Source of the DNA: an uncultured Victivallis sp.
GTDB lineage: Bacteria > Verrucomicrobiota > Lentisphaeria > Victivallales > Victivallaceae
DNA: 64,000 nucleotides
Assembly (NCBI RefSeq): GCF_944391105.1
Contig: NZ_CALXSK010000007.1
Coordinates: 31,877 to 95,876, forward strand
Reading direction: 5' to 3'
The notes under the pieces were generated by a model. The model made no database searches. It worked only from the letters and a program-made list of their open reading frames with translations, and had not been told where the DNA came from. Made by a program: the position numbers and the translations under genes. Below, in pieces: positions 48,476 to 56,850 of this stretch (its first letter is position 1; each line of letters starts with the position of its first letter).

Positions 48476-49597
48476 TTACTTCATCCCGAACATCTTCTGC
48501 TTGAGGTCGAGATAGTAGAGATAGTCGTCCGGGGAAACGTTCGGCGGGCAGCGGTGGTCGCAGAACGGAATAAAGCCGCCGCGTTCGACGTAGGGAACGA
48601 GCGTCTCGAGGTAGCGCCGGATCGCCTCGCGTCCCGCGCCGAGCTGGATCTTGTCCACGCCGCCCATGATCCGCAGTGCGCCCGGGTAGCGGTCGAGCAG
48701 TTCGCCCGGATGCGAACAACCCATCACCTCGAACGGGAAGAGGCAGTTGATTCCTCCCTCGAGGAAATAGGGCAGCAGCGGCCGCACGTCGCCGTCGCAG
48801 TCGGTGTACCAGAGGTCGATTCCGTAAGCGTCGAGCTTGCGCCGGATCCGCTTGTAGCGCGGCATGACCACGTCGCGGAAGAAGTCGACCGAGACGATCG
48901 GCCCGTTCTTGAAGCAGATGTCCTCCCAGCCCGAGGCGAAATCGAAGTCGAAATGCGGCAGCACCCGGTCGAGAAAATCCTCCACGAGCACGCAGCAGGT
49001 CTCAACCATGTCCTCGACCATATCGGGGTAGTCGTAGACCGCGTAGGCGAGTCCCTCGAACGTCAGCATGTCGCGGATGCGGCCGATCATCGAACCGCAC
49101 CAGACGCCGAGCGGATAGTCGCGGTCGGCGGGGTGGGCCGCCTTGAGCGCCTCGATGTCCGGAATGCGCGCCGGATCGTCGCGCCGGAACCGTTCCTCCT
49201 TGCACCGCTTCCAGTCGTCCGGGGTCACGATGCTTGATTTGAGAAAATGCGGAATCGTATCGTGCCCGTCTGCGGGAACCTCCGCGAGCAGCCCGTCATG
49301 ATTGATGATGATGTTCATCCCGTCGCGTCGTTCGATCACCTTCTCCTCGAAAGGCGGGGACATCCAGGTGTTGGCGTCGATCGTGGCGATCCGGTCGAAG
49401 CTGAAGAAGAGATCCGCCTCCTCGTTGTTGTGAATGCCGTTCTCCACGAAGAGCGGCCAGAGCGTGAAATTTTCGTTCCAGTAACCGAATTCCATGTTGA
49501 AACTCCGGTCGACGCTCTGAAAATTCATCTGGCGGCGGAAACGTTCCCGGCCGGTCATCGTTCCCGGCCAGGGCGGCAGCAGCGGCTTGATCGCCAT
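48476..49597 (-). CDS. Uroporphyrinogen decarboxylase (UroD/MtaA) family protein
   Basis: The 373-residue protein has the UroD-like TIM barrel typical of corrinoid-dependent methyltransferase proteins and their homologues in gut Lentisphaerae. Landmarks are SVDRSFNMEFGYW near the N-terminus, LWYTDCDGDVRPLLPYFLEG, the GGVDKIQLGAG loop, and the ending FIPFCDHRCPPNVSP. True HemE signatures are absent, so porphyrin synthesis is unlikely. AAAGGGAAG precedes the ATG. It is divergent from an AraC regulator at 49669 with overlapping promoters, which suggests specific control. Substrate is unknown. Confidence 0.84.
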   Translation of the reverse strand: MAIKPLLPPWPGTMTGRERFRRQMNFQSVDRSFNMEFGYWNENFTLWPLFVENGIHNNEEADLFFSFDRIATIDANTWMSPPFEEKVIERRDGMNIIINHDGLLAEVPADGHDTIPHFLKSSIVTPDDWKRCKEERFRRDDPARIPDIEALKAAHPADRDYPLGVWCGSMIGRIRDMLTFEGLAYAVYDYPDMVEDMVETCCVLVEDFLDRVLPHFDFDFASGWEDICFKNGPIVSVDFFRDVVMPRYKRIRRKLDAYGIDLWYTDCDGDVRPLLPYFLEGGINCLFPFEVMGCSHPGELLDRYPGALRIMGGVDKIQLGAGREAIRRYLETLVPYVERGGFIPFCDHRCPPNVSPDDYLYYLDLKQKMFGMK

Positions 49598-49616
49598 TTT
49601 TTACTTCCCTTTCGAC

Positions 49617-49645
49617 TTGAAATGATTTGCGATATGTATTATTAT
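49617..49645 (+). promoter_or_regulatory. Promoter of the AraC-family gene, overlapping a divergent -10
   Basis: TTGAAA (49617-49622), 17 bp, TATTAT (49640-49645) reads toward the AraC gene. On the other strand a perfect TATAAT (49646-49641) reads toward the UroD-family gene, so the two polymerase sites exclude each other. Confidence 0.55.
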
Positions 49646-49668
49646 ACTAAAAAACAGTGTCGGCGGCA

Positions 49669-50460
49669 ATGGTTGAAAGTGTTATTCATATCTACGATCG
49701 TAATACTCAGGCGGACGATGCTCTCCGGATCCGCTTTGTGAATTACCGCTCGCTGGGGGGAATCGGCAACCCGGTCTGGGGGCCGCGTCGGCTTTCCGAG
49801 TACGAATTGATTTTGTCGCTGCGCGGGGAGTTCGAGTTCATGAACTGCAAAACGGGTGAACGGGTGCGGCAGCGTCCGGGGGAAATTTTGTCGATCCGTC
49901 CCGGCGAAGAGCACGTCTACCGGCTTGACGGCGATCCCGCGGGGGCGTTTTTCAGCTGCATTCACATCGATCCCGGCAGAGGGGCGGAAGTTCCGCCGCG
50001 CCTGACTGCCTTCTCTCCGGATCTGGCGATGCCGGAACTGTTTCGCCGTGCCGATCGGCTGTTTCATCACCCCGGGAGGCGAACGGAGGAGCTGCTTTCG
50101 GCTCTCGGGCGGGTGATCTGGCTCTACTTGTTTGAGCAGCCGAGTCATGACCGCGGCAATGAGCGGTTCGAGTCGATGCTCGATTTTCTTGAACGCCACC
50201 TTACGGAACATCCGACGCGGCTCGATCTCGCCCGTGAATTCCACTTGACGCCACAGAGAATCAATGCGCTCTTCAAGGAGGAACTCGGCATTTCTCCCGG
50301 TGAATACGTTCACCGGGAGCTGGCCGAACGCGGTTATGCGCTGCTCCATGACGAACAGCTCAGTGTCAAGGAGACGGCTGACCGGCTCGGTTTTTCGAGT
50401 GCATTTTATTTCTCGCGCGTATTTCGAAAGGTGTTCGGGATGCCGCCGTCGGCAATTTAG
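49669..50460 (+). CDS. AraC-family transcriptional regulator with cupin sensor
   Basis: The 263-residue protein has an N-terminal AraC-type cupin (LILSLRGEFEFMN, RPGEILSIRPGEEHVYRL) and a C-terminal double HTH (LDLAREFHLTPQRINALFKEE; SVKETADRLGFSSAFYFSRVFR). The promoter at 49617-49645 places transcription start near 49652, so the ATG at 49669 is preferred to the GTG at 49657. It probably controls the divergent UroD-family gene; whether it also acts on the convergent hydrolase cassette is unknown. Confidence 0.88.
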   Translation: MVESVIHIYDRNTQADDALRIRFVNYRSLGGIGNPVWGPRRLSEYELILSLRGEFEFMNCKTGERVRQRPGEILSIRPGEEHVYRLDGDPAGAFFSCIHIDPGRGAEVPPRLTAFSPDLAMPELFRRADRLFHHPGRRTEELLSALGRVIWLYLFEQPSHDRGNERFESMLDFLERHLTEHPTRLDLAREFHLTPQRINALFKEELGISPGEYVHRELAERGYALLHDEQLSVKETADRLGFSSAFYFSRVFRKVFGMPPSAI

Positions 50461-50486
50461 ACCGTTATCTTGGCCGTATAACGGAA

Positions 50487-50510
50487 AAGTGACGGCAAAA
50501 GCCGTCACTT
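50487..50510. terminator. Hairpin between convergent araC-type and hydrolase genes
   Basis: AAGTGACGGC, loop AAAA and GCCGTCACTT form a perfect 10-bp stem. A short T stretch follows only on the minus strand. A second hairpin (TGACGGAA, TT, TTCCGTCA; 50536-50553) overlaps the hydrolase stop and shares the TGACGG word. Confidence 0.55.
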
Positions 50511-50550
50511 CTCCTCAGATTTGCTTGTTTTCAGATGACGGAATTTTCCG

Positions 50551-53500
50551 TCACTTCCCGTTGCGAACGAGTTCATATCCCCAGATGGTGCTGTCTCCGG
50601 AGAAATTGTCGGCGACGAACGAGAGCTTGCCGCCGCGGTTCTGGAACGGGATTTCCATGAGCCGTTTTCCGGAGAGTCCGAGCGCGTGGAGTTTCCAGTC
50701 TGTCCCCGGCAGGGCAAGCGAGATTTCCGCCGTGCCGTGCCGCAGCAGCCCGGGGGAATTTGCCGGACGCTCCAGGTAGAGCTTGCGGTCGGCCGAAGCA
50801 AAACGGGCCCCTTCCGAGAGCACATCAGTCAGCTGAAGCACAAGCAGCCGGTTCGATTGCGTCAGCGGTGCGTTGTCCAGTGAGATCACCGCAAAGACCC
50901 CGAATCCCTTGCTCGCAACCACCTCCAGAATTTTGCCCGCCCCCTTCGCCCCTTCCGGGAGCACGAACGCCTCCGAACGCGGCGTCACGGCCGAGAAGGT
51001 GTTCTGCCGGAAGTCCGCTTTCAGTTCTCCGGTTGCGGAGGAGACCGACTCCGCTTTCCCGTCCGGAAGTTCCGGATAGCGCAGCGCCTCCTCCGGCTGC
51101 GAGCCGATTCCGGCGACGAGCGCGAGCTCATTGAGCTGCCGCGGGTATCCGGCGATGTATTCCGCCGTCTCCGCCGGGACGCCGATCGGATATTTGATCT
51201 CCGCCGGAGTCACGTCGCCGCGGGTGAACAGTGCCATGCCGATCCGCTCGGAGAGCAGTCGGACCGGGTCGTTCACCACATCGAAGATATCGATCGTCGT
51301 GCTCCGGAACATGCTGTCTGCGCTGTTCGAATAGTCGAAGCGGAAGAGTCCGCTCCAGTTCTGCAGCGCCGCATAGGCGCCGGTCAGCACCGCGCCCTCC
51401 GCCCGGCAGGCGTTCGGATAGCAGTAGTCGAACTCCGTGACCGTGTAAGGTTTCCCGAGCACACGCGCCGGGGCGAGCGCCGCCGGCACCGAAAGCCGTC
51501 CCGTGAGCGCACTCAGGTTCGAGAGTCGCACCGGGAACTGCCATTCGACCTCCGGAAAAACCGGGTGATCCCAATACTGATGATTGTCGACGTAATCGTA
51601 CTTCGAGCGCATCCCGACCAGGCTCGGAGACATGATGTAGTTCTGGTCGGTCAGCGGCGCAGTGACGCCGAGTTCGCCGAAAAAGCGCTTCATCCCCTCG
51701 AAATAGTTCGAATAGACGTCACGCAGGAAGCGGTGATAAAGCGCTTTCCGGTTCGCGTCCGTCACAATTTCGCTGTTCCGGACCGCCCACTGCGCGAAAG
51801 CGTTGTCGTACTCTTTGCGCATTTCGGGGGTCGCGTTCAGAATGTTGTGGAAGATCGAGTTCTCGTTGATGATGCTGATCCCGAGACAGGCGGGATCGGC
51901 ACCGAGCGTCGTGCCCGTGTAGGGGTTCGGCGTCGCGAGCAGCATCCGGCAGAACTCCCGCAGGTTGTTGTTGACCTCCGGCAGCAGCATGGCCGCGAGC
52001 TTGTAGTCGTTCATCGAATAAGGCTGGACGACCCGCCCGATGTAGCAGTCGAGCGTCAGGTACAAACCGCGCTTTCTGAGTTCCGACCAGAGGTAGAAGA
52101 ACCCGTCGAGATTCTCTTTCGTCATCGCCTCGTCGAAGTGATGGAAGCGCACCGCGTTGTAACCGATCCGGCTCAGCCGTTCCGCGAGGATTTCCGCCTC
52201 CTCATGCGTGACGAAGTTCGCGCCCATGCAGATGTTCACGCCGTAGAACCGGATCGGTACTCCGGGGCGGTTTTCGAGTTCGAAGTGGTCTCCGACCGTC
52301 ACGACCCGTCCATATTTTCCGGCGGGAGCATCGAGCAGGAACGAGAAGTCGAGCGCCGAACCCGGCTCGATTTCACGTTGACTCTCGAACATTCGCCAGT
52401 CGCCGCCGCGAACGGCGCACCATTCGAGCGGAGCTTCGACGGCGGCCCGCTTCGTCGACCCGGACATGCCCGCAACCATCCAGACCGAGTTTCCATTGGA
52501 TTCCAGACGGATCGAACGGATCGGCTTATCCGGGACCGGGAATGCCGAGAGGAAGAGCCCGACAGGATTTCCTTCGCGGGAAAAACCGCGCCACGCCACA
52601 GCACCGTTCGCGCAGGAGGAGGGATTCCACCAGTCGCCCACGTCGCGTCCACCCGAGACCGGAATCACATGCGTCGTTCCGTTCAGGAATTCGAGCGTGA
52701 TCGATCCGATTTCGCCGTTCCGCGCCCAGGCGAGGGCGTGCAGCAGAAAAAGCGTGCGAAACCGTTTCCCGGCACCGGGAACGACCGCCTTGCGCGGGAA
52801 ATATTCGCGTCCGCCGCCACCGAGGGCGATGCAGGATTTCCCGCCGTTTTTCGCGGGGTCGAGAATCTCGAACCGGGCGGGAGAGGCCTCGAGAGTTTCG
52901 GGTTTCAGGCTGCTCAAGTCGTTGTCGGGGCCCTGGTCGGTCCAGCCGCCTTTGCGGTCGTCGGCCTTTTCGTCCGAAAATCCCATGTTCGCGGCGCGGC
53001 GCAGGTTGAGCGGAGTCGACGGGTACGGAACATAGCGCATCCGGAACTTCAGGTTCGCTTTGGCGATCTCCCCCTCCGTGGGCGAGAAAAGCAGCCGCAG
53101 GGCGTAATCCTCAAGCTGGAACATCCGGAAGTCGAGCAGATGCACGGAAATCGGCGACGGGAAGCTGAATTTCAGAATGCCTGCCGAGAGCGGCACATCG
53201 AGCGTTTTGACCTTGTCGTAACCCGCCAGCAGCGGGGAGTCCGCCGCCTTCTCCGGGTAGAGAAATTCGGTTTCGTCGTTGACGATGACCGGCTTCCCGA
53301 AAAAACGGTAGGCCGGAATCGTCATCTGCAGCGAGAGCGAGGCGGTCGGCGCAGCCGGATCGGAGTGAAACCGGTATTCATACGACTCTCCGCTGCGGAT
53401 CAGCTGGAGCCGGTTGCCCCCTTCTTCCCCCGGATAGACCGAGGCCTTCCAGCCCGCCGTATAACGGATCACCTTGAAGAGCGCATGTTCCACCCGGAAC

Positions 53501-53583
53501 GCATCGCCCGGCAGAAACTCAATCTCGCCGCCCGCGCAGAACAGCCCGCAGGCAGCGGCACAGAAGAGCAACAGTTTTTTCAT
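50551..53583 (-). CDS. Secreted GH5-like (clan A) glycoside hydrolase of cassette 2, 1010 aa
   Basis: A signal peptide ([19 protein letters not shown]) precedes a large beta-rich N-terminal region (to about 430). A TIM barrel follows, with FYGVNICMG, RLSRIGYNAVRFHHFDE, the acid/base motif LGISIINENS and the nucleophile strand YTVTEFDYCYPN. This is the clan A pattern of GH5-like enzymes. A C-terminal beta domain ends the protein. Both catalytic Glu are present. The start overlaps the pseudopilin stop by one base (TGATG), so translation is coupled. Substrate cannot be named from sequence. Confidence 0.83.
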   Translation of the reverse strand: MKKLLLFCAAACGLFCAGGEIEFLPGDAFRVEHALFKVIRYTAGWKASVYPGEEGGNRLQLIRSGESYEYRFHSDPAAPTASLSLQMTIPAYRFFGKPVIVNDETEFLYPEKAADSPLLAGYDKVKTLDVPLSAGILKFSFPSPISVHLLDFRMFQLEDYALRLLFSPTEGEIAKANLKFRMRYVPYPSTPLNLRRAANMGFSDEKADDRKGGWTDQGPDNDLSSLKPETLEASPARFEILDPAKNGGKSCIALGGGGREYFPRKAVVPGAGKRFRTLFLLHALAWARNGEIGSITLEFLNGTTHVIPVSGGRDVGDWWNPSSCANGAVAWRGFSREGNPVGLFLSAFPVPDKPIRSIRLESNGNSVWMVAGMSGSTKRAAVEAPLEWCAVRGGDWRMFESQREIEPGSALDFSFLLDAPAGKYGRVVTVGDHFELENRPGVPIRFYGVNICMGANFVTHEEAEILAERLSRIGYNAVRFHHFDEAMTKENLDGFFYLWSELRKRGLYLTLDCYIGRVVQPYSMNDYKLAAMLLPEVNNNLREFCRMLLATPNPYTGTTLGADPACLGISIINENSIFHNILNATPEMRKEYDNAFAQWAVRNSEIVTDANRKALYHRFLRDVYSNYFEGMKRFFGELGVTAPLTDQNYIMSPSLVGMRSKYDYVDNHQYWDHPVFPEVEWQFPVRLSNLSALTGRLSVPAALAPARVLGKPYTVTEFDYCYPNACRAEGAVLTGAYAALQNWSGLFRFDYSNSADSMFRSTTIDIFDVVNDPVRLLSERIGMALFTRGDVTPAEIKYPIGVPAETAEYIAGYPRQLNELALVAGIGSQPEEALRYPELPDGKAESVSSATGELKADFRQNTFSAVTPRSEAFVLPEGAKGAGKILEVVASKGFGVFAVISLDNAPLTQSNRLLVLQLTDVLSEGARFASADRKLYLERPANSPGLLRHGTAEISLALPGTDWKLHALGLSGKRLMEIPFQNRGGKLSFVADNFSGDSTIWGYELVRNGK

Positions 53584-54373
53584 CAGATGTCATCCGCAGT
53601 AAGTTCGCCGGGGAGTCCCCAGAAGGCCGGGCTTTCCCAGCGATTGCCGGGTAGGCCGTTGCGTTTGCGGTTCCCCGCGTGGCCGTCGGCGTAGACGACG
53701 TTGAACGAGACGCTGCTGTGGCGGAATGGACGACATTCAAGTTCCGTACCTTTCCACAGGCCCAGGAGTTCCCAGGTGTCGGGCGCGGTCATCGGAGCCC
53801 AGGCGGTGAGGTGGTCGATGTCGAACACCATCGCCCGTTCAGAGAGTTTCATCAACTTGTCGGGACGGCGGGAGACTTTCACCACCATCGAATCGTCCCA
53901 CATGCCGTTGTCGCTGGCGTACAGGCGGTTGATCCCGTAGTGGCGCGACAACCGTCCCGCGTCGTAATCTGTGCCCGGATCGTACTCGGAGGAGGGACAC
54001 GCGAAAATTCCGTATGGACGCTTCCGGTCGGCGTCATAATGCCCCCAGTCCCGGAGCTCCGAGCCGCTGCGGTGATAGAGCATCAGCAGATCCTGCCACT
54101 TGGCGCCGGTCCAGCCGTTTTTCCAGTAGCACATGACGAAACCGCGGTTGTCGTCGATATACATCTGCATGTAGCTGCCGATCTGCTTGACGTTGTTGAG
54201 GCAGCTCGTGTCGCGTGCGCGGCCGCGCGCCTGATTCAGTGCCGGCAGCAGCATCGAGGCGAGAATCGCAATGATCGCAATCACCACGAGGAGCTCGATC
54301 AATGTAAAAAGATGTTTACTGCATTTCGTTGCGGCTGTTCCTGTACGGGAACCGTTGGTTTTTTTCTGTTCAT
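53583..54373 (-). CDS. Prepilin-like pseudopilin of cassette 2, 5' end split by a -1 frameshift at an A7 run
   Basis: The main frame (from about 54359 down) encodes [39 protein letters not shown], a soluble domain and [14 protein letters not shown], an H-(x10)-DGH end. It has no ATG, GTG or TTG before the TTG inside TLIELL at 54302. The only good start, ATG 54373 after AAGGAG, is in another frame and stops after 22 codons. A -1 shift at AAAAAAA (54365-54359) joins it to the pseudopilin frame and gives a normal prepilin leader. It is either slippage-decoded or a frameshifted gene. The residue before the cleavage-site Phe is Leu, not Gly. Confidence 0.75.
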
Positions 54374-54423
54374 GGAATTTTCTCCTTGATGAGGGTTGTT
54401 GTTAAATGGCCTGTCTCTTGAAA

Positions 54424-55473
54424 TCAACGATGCAGTCTCCCGGATTCCAGCTTTTCCGCTGCGGGAGCGGTGGAGTTGCGGAGAATCAGTTTTCCGGGGA
54501 GCATTCGGATTTTCTCTCGTTTCTCATCCGGGTTTTCCAGGTGTCGGAGCAGAAGGTTTCCCGCCTCAATCCCCATTTCGCGGGAGGGAATCTCCACGCA
54601 TGTGGCAGGGGGAGTTGCATAACGGGCCAGCGGCGGATTGTTGAATGTGACCAGGCTCACATCCGCGGGAACCCGCAGATTCCGGGCGTAGAGGTGGTGG
54701 CAGACCTCCATGTACAGTTCGAAGGAGTAGGTGACGAAAGCGGTGAATCCGCGGGCAATCCCCTCTTCGACCGCCTCTTCCGTCGTCGCCGTGCAGTCTT
54801 TCGCACTCTCGAGCACCGGCAGCCCGTTCGTGAGACAGAAGTCGAAATATGTCGCGGTTCGCCGGATCACGCTGTAATGCTGCTCGGAAAAACTGATCGG
54901 AATCAGCTCCGGATCGCGATAGGGGTTCAGATAACCGATCTTCCGGTGGCCGAGCTCGTAAAGGTGCTTCAATGCGCACTCCATGTTGCCCGTATCGTCC
55001 GCCTGCACCGCGCTGCCGCGGGGACCGGCGACGCCGTTCAAAACCACATAGGGCAGCCTGCTCTCGTCGAGTTCCCGGATGAGTTCGCTTTTGCGCACGT
55101 CCAGCGCGACCGCTCCGGCGACTTTCCACTGCGGCAGACCGTAAGTTGCGCGCTGTTCGAGCGGCCGGACCAGGTAGTGAACGCTGTACCCTTTTTCAAA
55201 CAAACTGTTGTTCAGCGCGTCCACGCCGCTGCTGATGTCGGTTTCCAGCGTGGTTTCCAGATAATCCGGCAGGAAGATCGCAATCTGCTGATTCTCCTTT
55301 TTGCGCATCGCCTGATACATCGGATTCGGCCGGTAATTGCGTTCCGCAACCCGGTCGAGAATCCGTTTGCGCAATTCCGGCTTCACGGTGAAGTTCTTGT
55401 GGCAGCCGTTCAGCACGCGACTGACGGTCGACGTCGATACGCCCAGTTCGGCTGCGATCTCTTTTAAAGTCAT
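54424..55473 (-). CDS. LacI-family regulator of cassette 2
   Basis: The 349-residue protein has the LacI HTH at residue 2 onward (LKEIAAELGVSTSTVSRVLNG) and a PBP-like sensor domain with PADVSLVTFNNPPLARY. The ATG at 55473 has AGGA at 8 nt and puts the HTH at the very N-terminus. It is first in the minus-strand series regulator, pseudopilin, hydrolase. A perfect 17-bp palindrome at the transcription start (55514-55530) indicates autoregulation together with the cassette. Effector is unknown. Confidence 0.92.
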   Translation of the reverse strand: MTLKEIAAELGVSTSTVSRVLNGCHKNFTVKPELRKRILDRVAERNYRPNPMYQAMRKKENQQIAIFLPDYLETTLETDISSGVDALNNSLFEKGYSVHYLVRPLEQRATYGLPQWKVAGAVALDVRKSELIRELDESRLPYVVLNGVAGPRGSAVQADDTGNMECALKHLYELGHRKIGYLNPYRDPELIPISFSEQHYSVIRRTATYFDFCLTNGLPVLESAKDCTATTEEAVEEGIARGFTAFVTYSFELYMEVCHHLYARNLRVPADVSLVTFNNPPLARYATPPATCVEIPSREMGIEAGNLLLRHLENPDEKREKIRMLPGKLILRNSTAPAAEKLESGRLHR

Positions 55474-55513
55474 GATGAAATTCCTGTCAATCGTATATGT
55501 CAATTGCGCAGTT

Positions 55514-55530
55514 TAGAAAACCGTTTTCTA
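55514..55530. promoter_or_regulatory. LacI operator at the cassette 2 start site
   Basis: TAGAAAACcGTTTTCTA is a perfect palindrome around a central C. It begins at the expected +1 of the promoter at 55536-55564. An extra half-site GTTTTCTA lies at 55621-55628. Confidence 0.75.
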
Positions 55531-55535
55531 TTTTT

Positions 55536-55564
55536 ATTATGACTCATTTCCCGCTAAATGTCAA
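55536..55564 (-). promoter_or_regulatory. Strong sigma70 promoter of the cassette 2 operon
   Basis: Minus strand TTGACA (55564-55559), 17 bp, CATAAT (55541-55536). Transcription would start at about 55530, inside the operator. Confidence 0.8.
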
Positions 55565-55609
55565 GAGGTAATCAAGAAAAAAATAAAAAAAATGCAGTTG
55601 AATTGATTT

Positions 55610-55639
55610 TTACGCAAACAGTTTTCTATCGTTGCGTAA
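55610..55639. promoter_or_regulatory. Inverted repeat enclosing an operator half-site
   Basis: TTACGCAA (55610-55617) and TTGCGTAA (55632-55639) flank 14 bp that contain GTTTTCTA, the half-site of the LacI operator 91 bp away. It has no T run, so a terminator role for the upstream coaC gene is unlikely; an auxiliary operator or second regulator site is possible. Confidence 0.4.
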
Positions 55640-55685
55640 AAAAAGAGGGGGGCTGGAAAAATTCATGCGCAAGATGGTTTGGAAA

Positions 55686-56234
55686 TCATTCCGCAGGTGC
55701 GATCAGATTCCGGACCGCTTCGAAAATCGCCGCGGGTTCGGCCATGCGCCCGACCCCGCCTTCGCCGCAGGCGACGCGGCCGGACTCGGGGCCGGCAAAC
55801 CGGACGCCGCGCGAACGGAGCAGCTCGACGTTCGCCTGACAGGCCGGATGCGCCCACATTTTCGGATTCATTGCCGGAGCCAGCAGCACCGGACCGTCGA
55901 AGGTCGCGGCGAAAGTGGTCAAAGCGTCATCCGCAATGCCGTTCGCATATTTGGCGAGGAAGTTTGCCGTTGCGGGCGCCACGACGAAAATTGCCGCTTC
56001 ATCCGCCAGAGCGACGTGTTCCGGACGCCACTCGGGCACTTCCCAGAGCGAGGTAACCACCGGACGCTGAGAAAGCGTGCGGAAGGTCAACGGCCCGACG
56101 AAACGGGTCGCGTTTTCCGTCATCAACACCTGGAGTTCAAAGCCGTTCCGGCGGAGCATGCTCGACAGTTCCGCCGCCTTGTAGGCTGCGATTCCGCCGG
56201 TCACGCCGAGTGCGACTAGATTCGGATTACGCAT
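55686..56234 (-). CDS. coaC: Phosphopantothenoylcysteine decarboxylase CoaC (single domain)
   Basis: The 182-residue flavoprotein decarboxylates phosphopantothenoylcysteine in CoA synthesis. It shows the HFCD-family LGVTGGIAAYKAAEL, catalytic His in PEHVALADEA, VVAPATANFLAKYANGIADD, and the substrate clamp APAMNPKMW. The CoaB synthetase domain usually fused behind it is missing and must be encoded elsewhere. The start overlaps the gmk stop by 8 nt, so the genes are coupled. Confidence 0.88.
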   Translation of the reverse strand: MRNPNLVALGVTGGIAAYKAAELSSMLRRNGFELQVLMTENATRFVGPLTFRTLSQRPVVTSLWEVPEWRPEHVALADEAAIFVVAPATANFLAKYANGIADDALTTFAATFDGPVLLAPAMNPKMWAHPACQANVELLRSRGVRFAGPESGRVACGEGGVGRMAEPAAIFEAVRNLIAPAE

Positions 56235-56850
56235 CGAACAGCCCCTCCGGGAGTGCGGCCGTGCGCAGCGCGAAGCTGCGGAAGAGCCCGATCATTTCGG
56301 CCGCGGCGGTTTCCAGATCGCCGTTGATGACCAGATAGTCGTAACTTCTCCAGAAGGAGAGTTCCCGGCGCGCGTTTTCGAGCCGGAGCGTGATCTGCTC
56401 CTCGGAGTCGGTCGCTCTTCCGCGCAACCGTTTTTCAAGCGTTCCGATCGAGGGAGGGCCGATGAAGACGAATACCGTGTTTCGCTTGAGTTCAGGGTCG
56501 GTCTCCGCCGCGCGACGGATCTGCATAGCCCCCTGCACGTCGATGTCGAGGATGACGGAGTTGCCGCCGCGAATCCGGCCGAGCACTTCGCTTTTGAGCG
56601 TGCCGTAGCGGTTTGCGAAGACCTGCGCGTATTCCACGAACTCCCCGTGTTCGACGCGCCGGGCGAACTCCTCGTGCGAGAGAAAATAGTAGTGGACGCC
56701 GTCCTGCTCGCCGATCCGCGGCGGACGCGTCGTGCAGGAGATGGAGAACTGCAGCTCCGGCATCGCTTCGCGAACCTTGCCCACCAGTGTCGATTTGCCG
56801 ACGCCGGAGGGGCCGGAAAGCACAATGATTGTTCCAGTTCTGTCGTTCAT
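56227..56850 (-). CDS. gmk: Guanylate kinase
   Basis: The 207-residue enzyme phosphorylates GMP to GDP. P-loop SGPSGVGKST is at about residues 12-21; SCTTRPPRIGEQDGVHYYF is the GMP-binding region; LDIDVQGA follows. The start at 56850 is supported by GGGAGG and by removal of a charged leader seen in the longer frame. It shares one base with the stop of the YkgJ-like gene (TGATG) and overlaps coaC downstream. The RNA polymerase omega gene often found here is absent. Confidence 0.95.
   Translation of the reverse strand: MNDRTGTIIVLSGPSGVGKSTLVGKVREAMPELQFSISCTTRPPRIGEQDGVHYYFLSHEEFARRVEHGEFVEYAQVFANRYGTLKSEVLGRIRGGNSVILDIDVQGAMQIRRAAETDPELKRNTVFVFIGPPSIGTLEKRLRGRATDSEEQITLRLENARRELSFWRSYDYLVINGDLETAAAEMIGLFRSFALRTAALPEGLFDA

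Noticed and set aside
48476..49597. HemE (uroporphyrinogen decarboxylase proper)
   Set aside because: The conserved HemE substrate-site motifs are missing and no heme genes are nearby; only the fold family is supported.
51565..53694. 709-codon plus-strand frame opposite the GH5-like gene
   Set aside because: It is antisense to a gene with signal peptide and two catalytic Glu motifs; no start signal.
55610..55639. Inverted repeat as terminator of the coaC transcript
   Set aside because: It is AT-rich, has a 14-nt loop and lacks a U-run on the minus strand; an operator role fits better.
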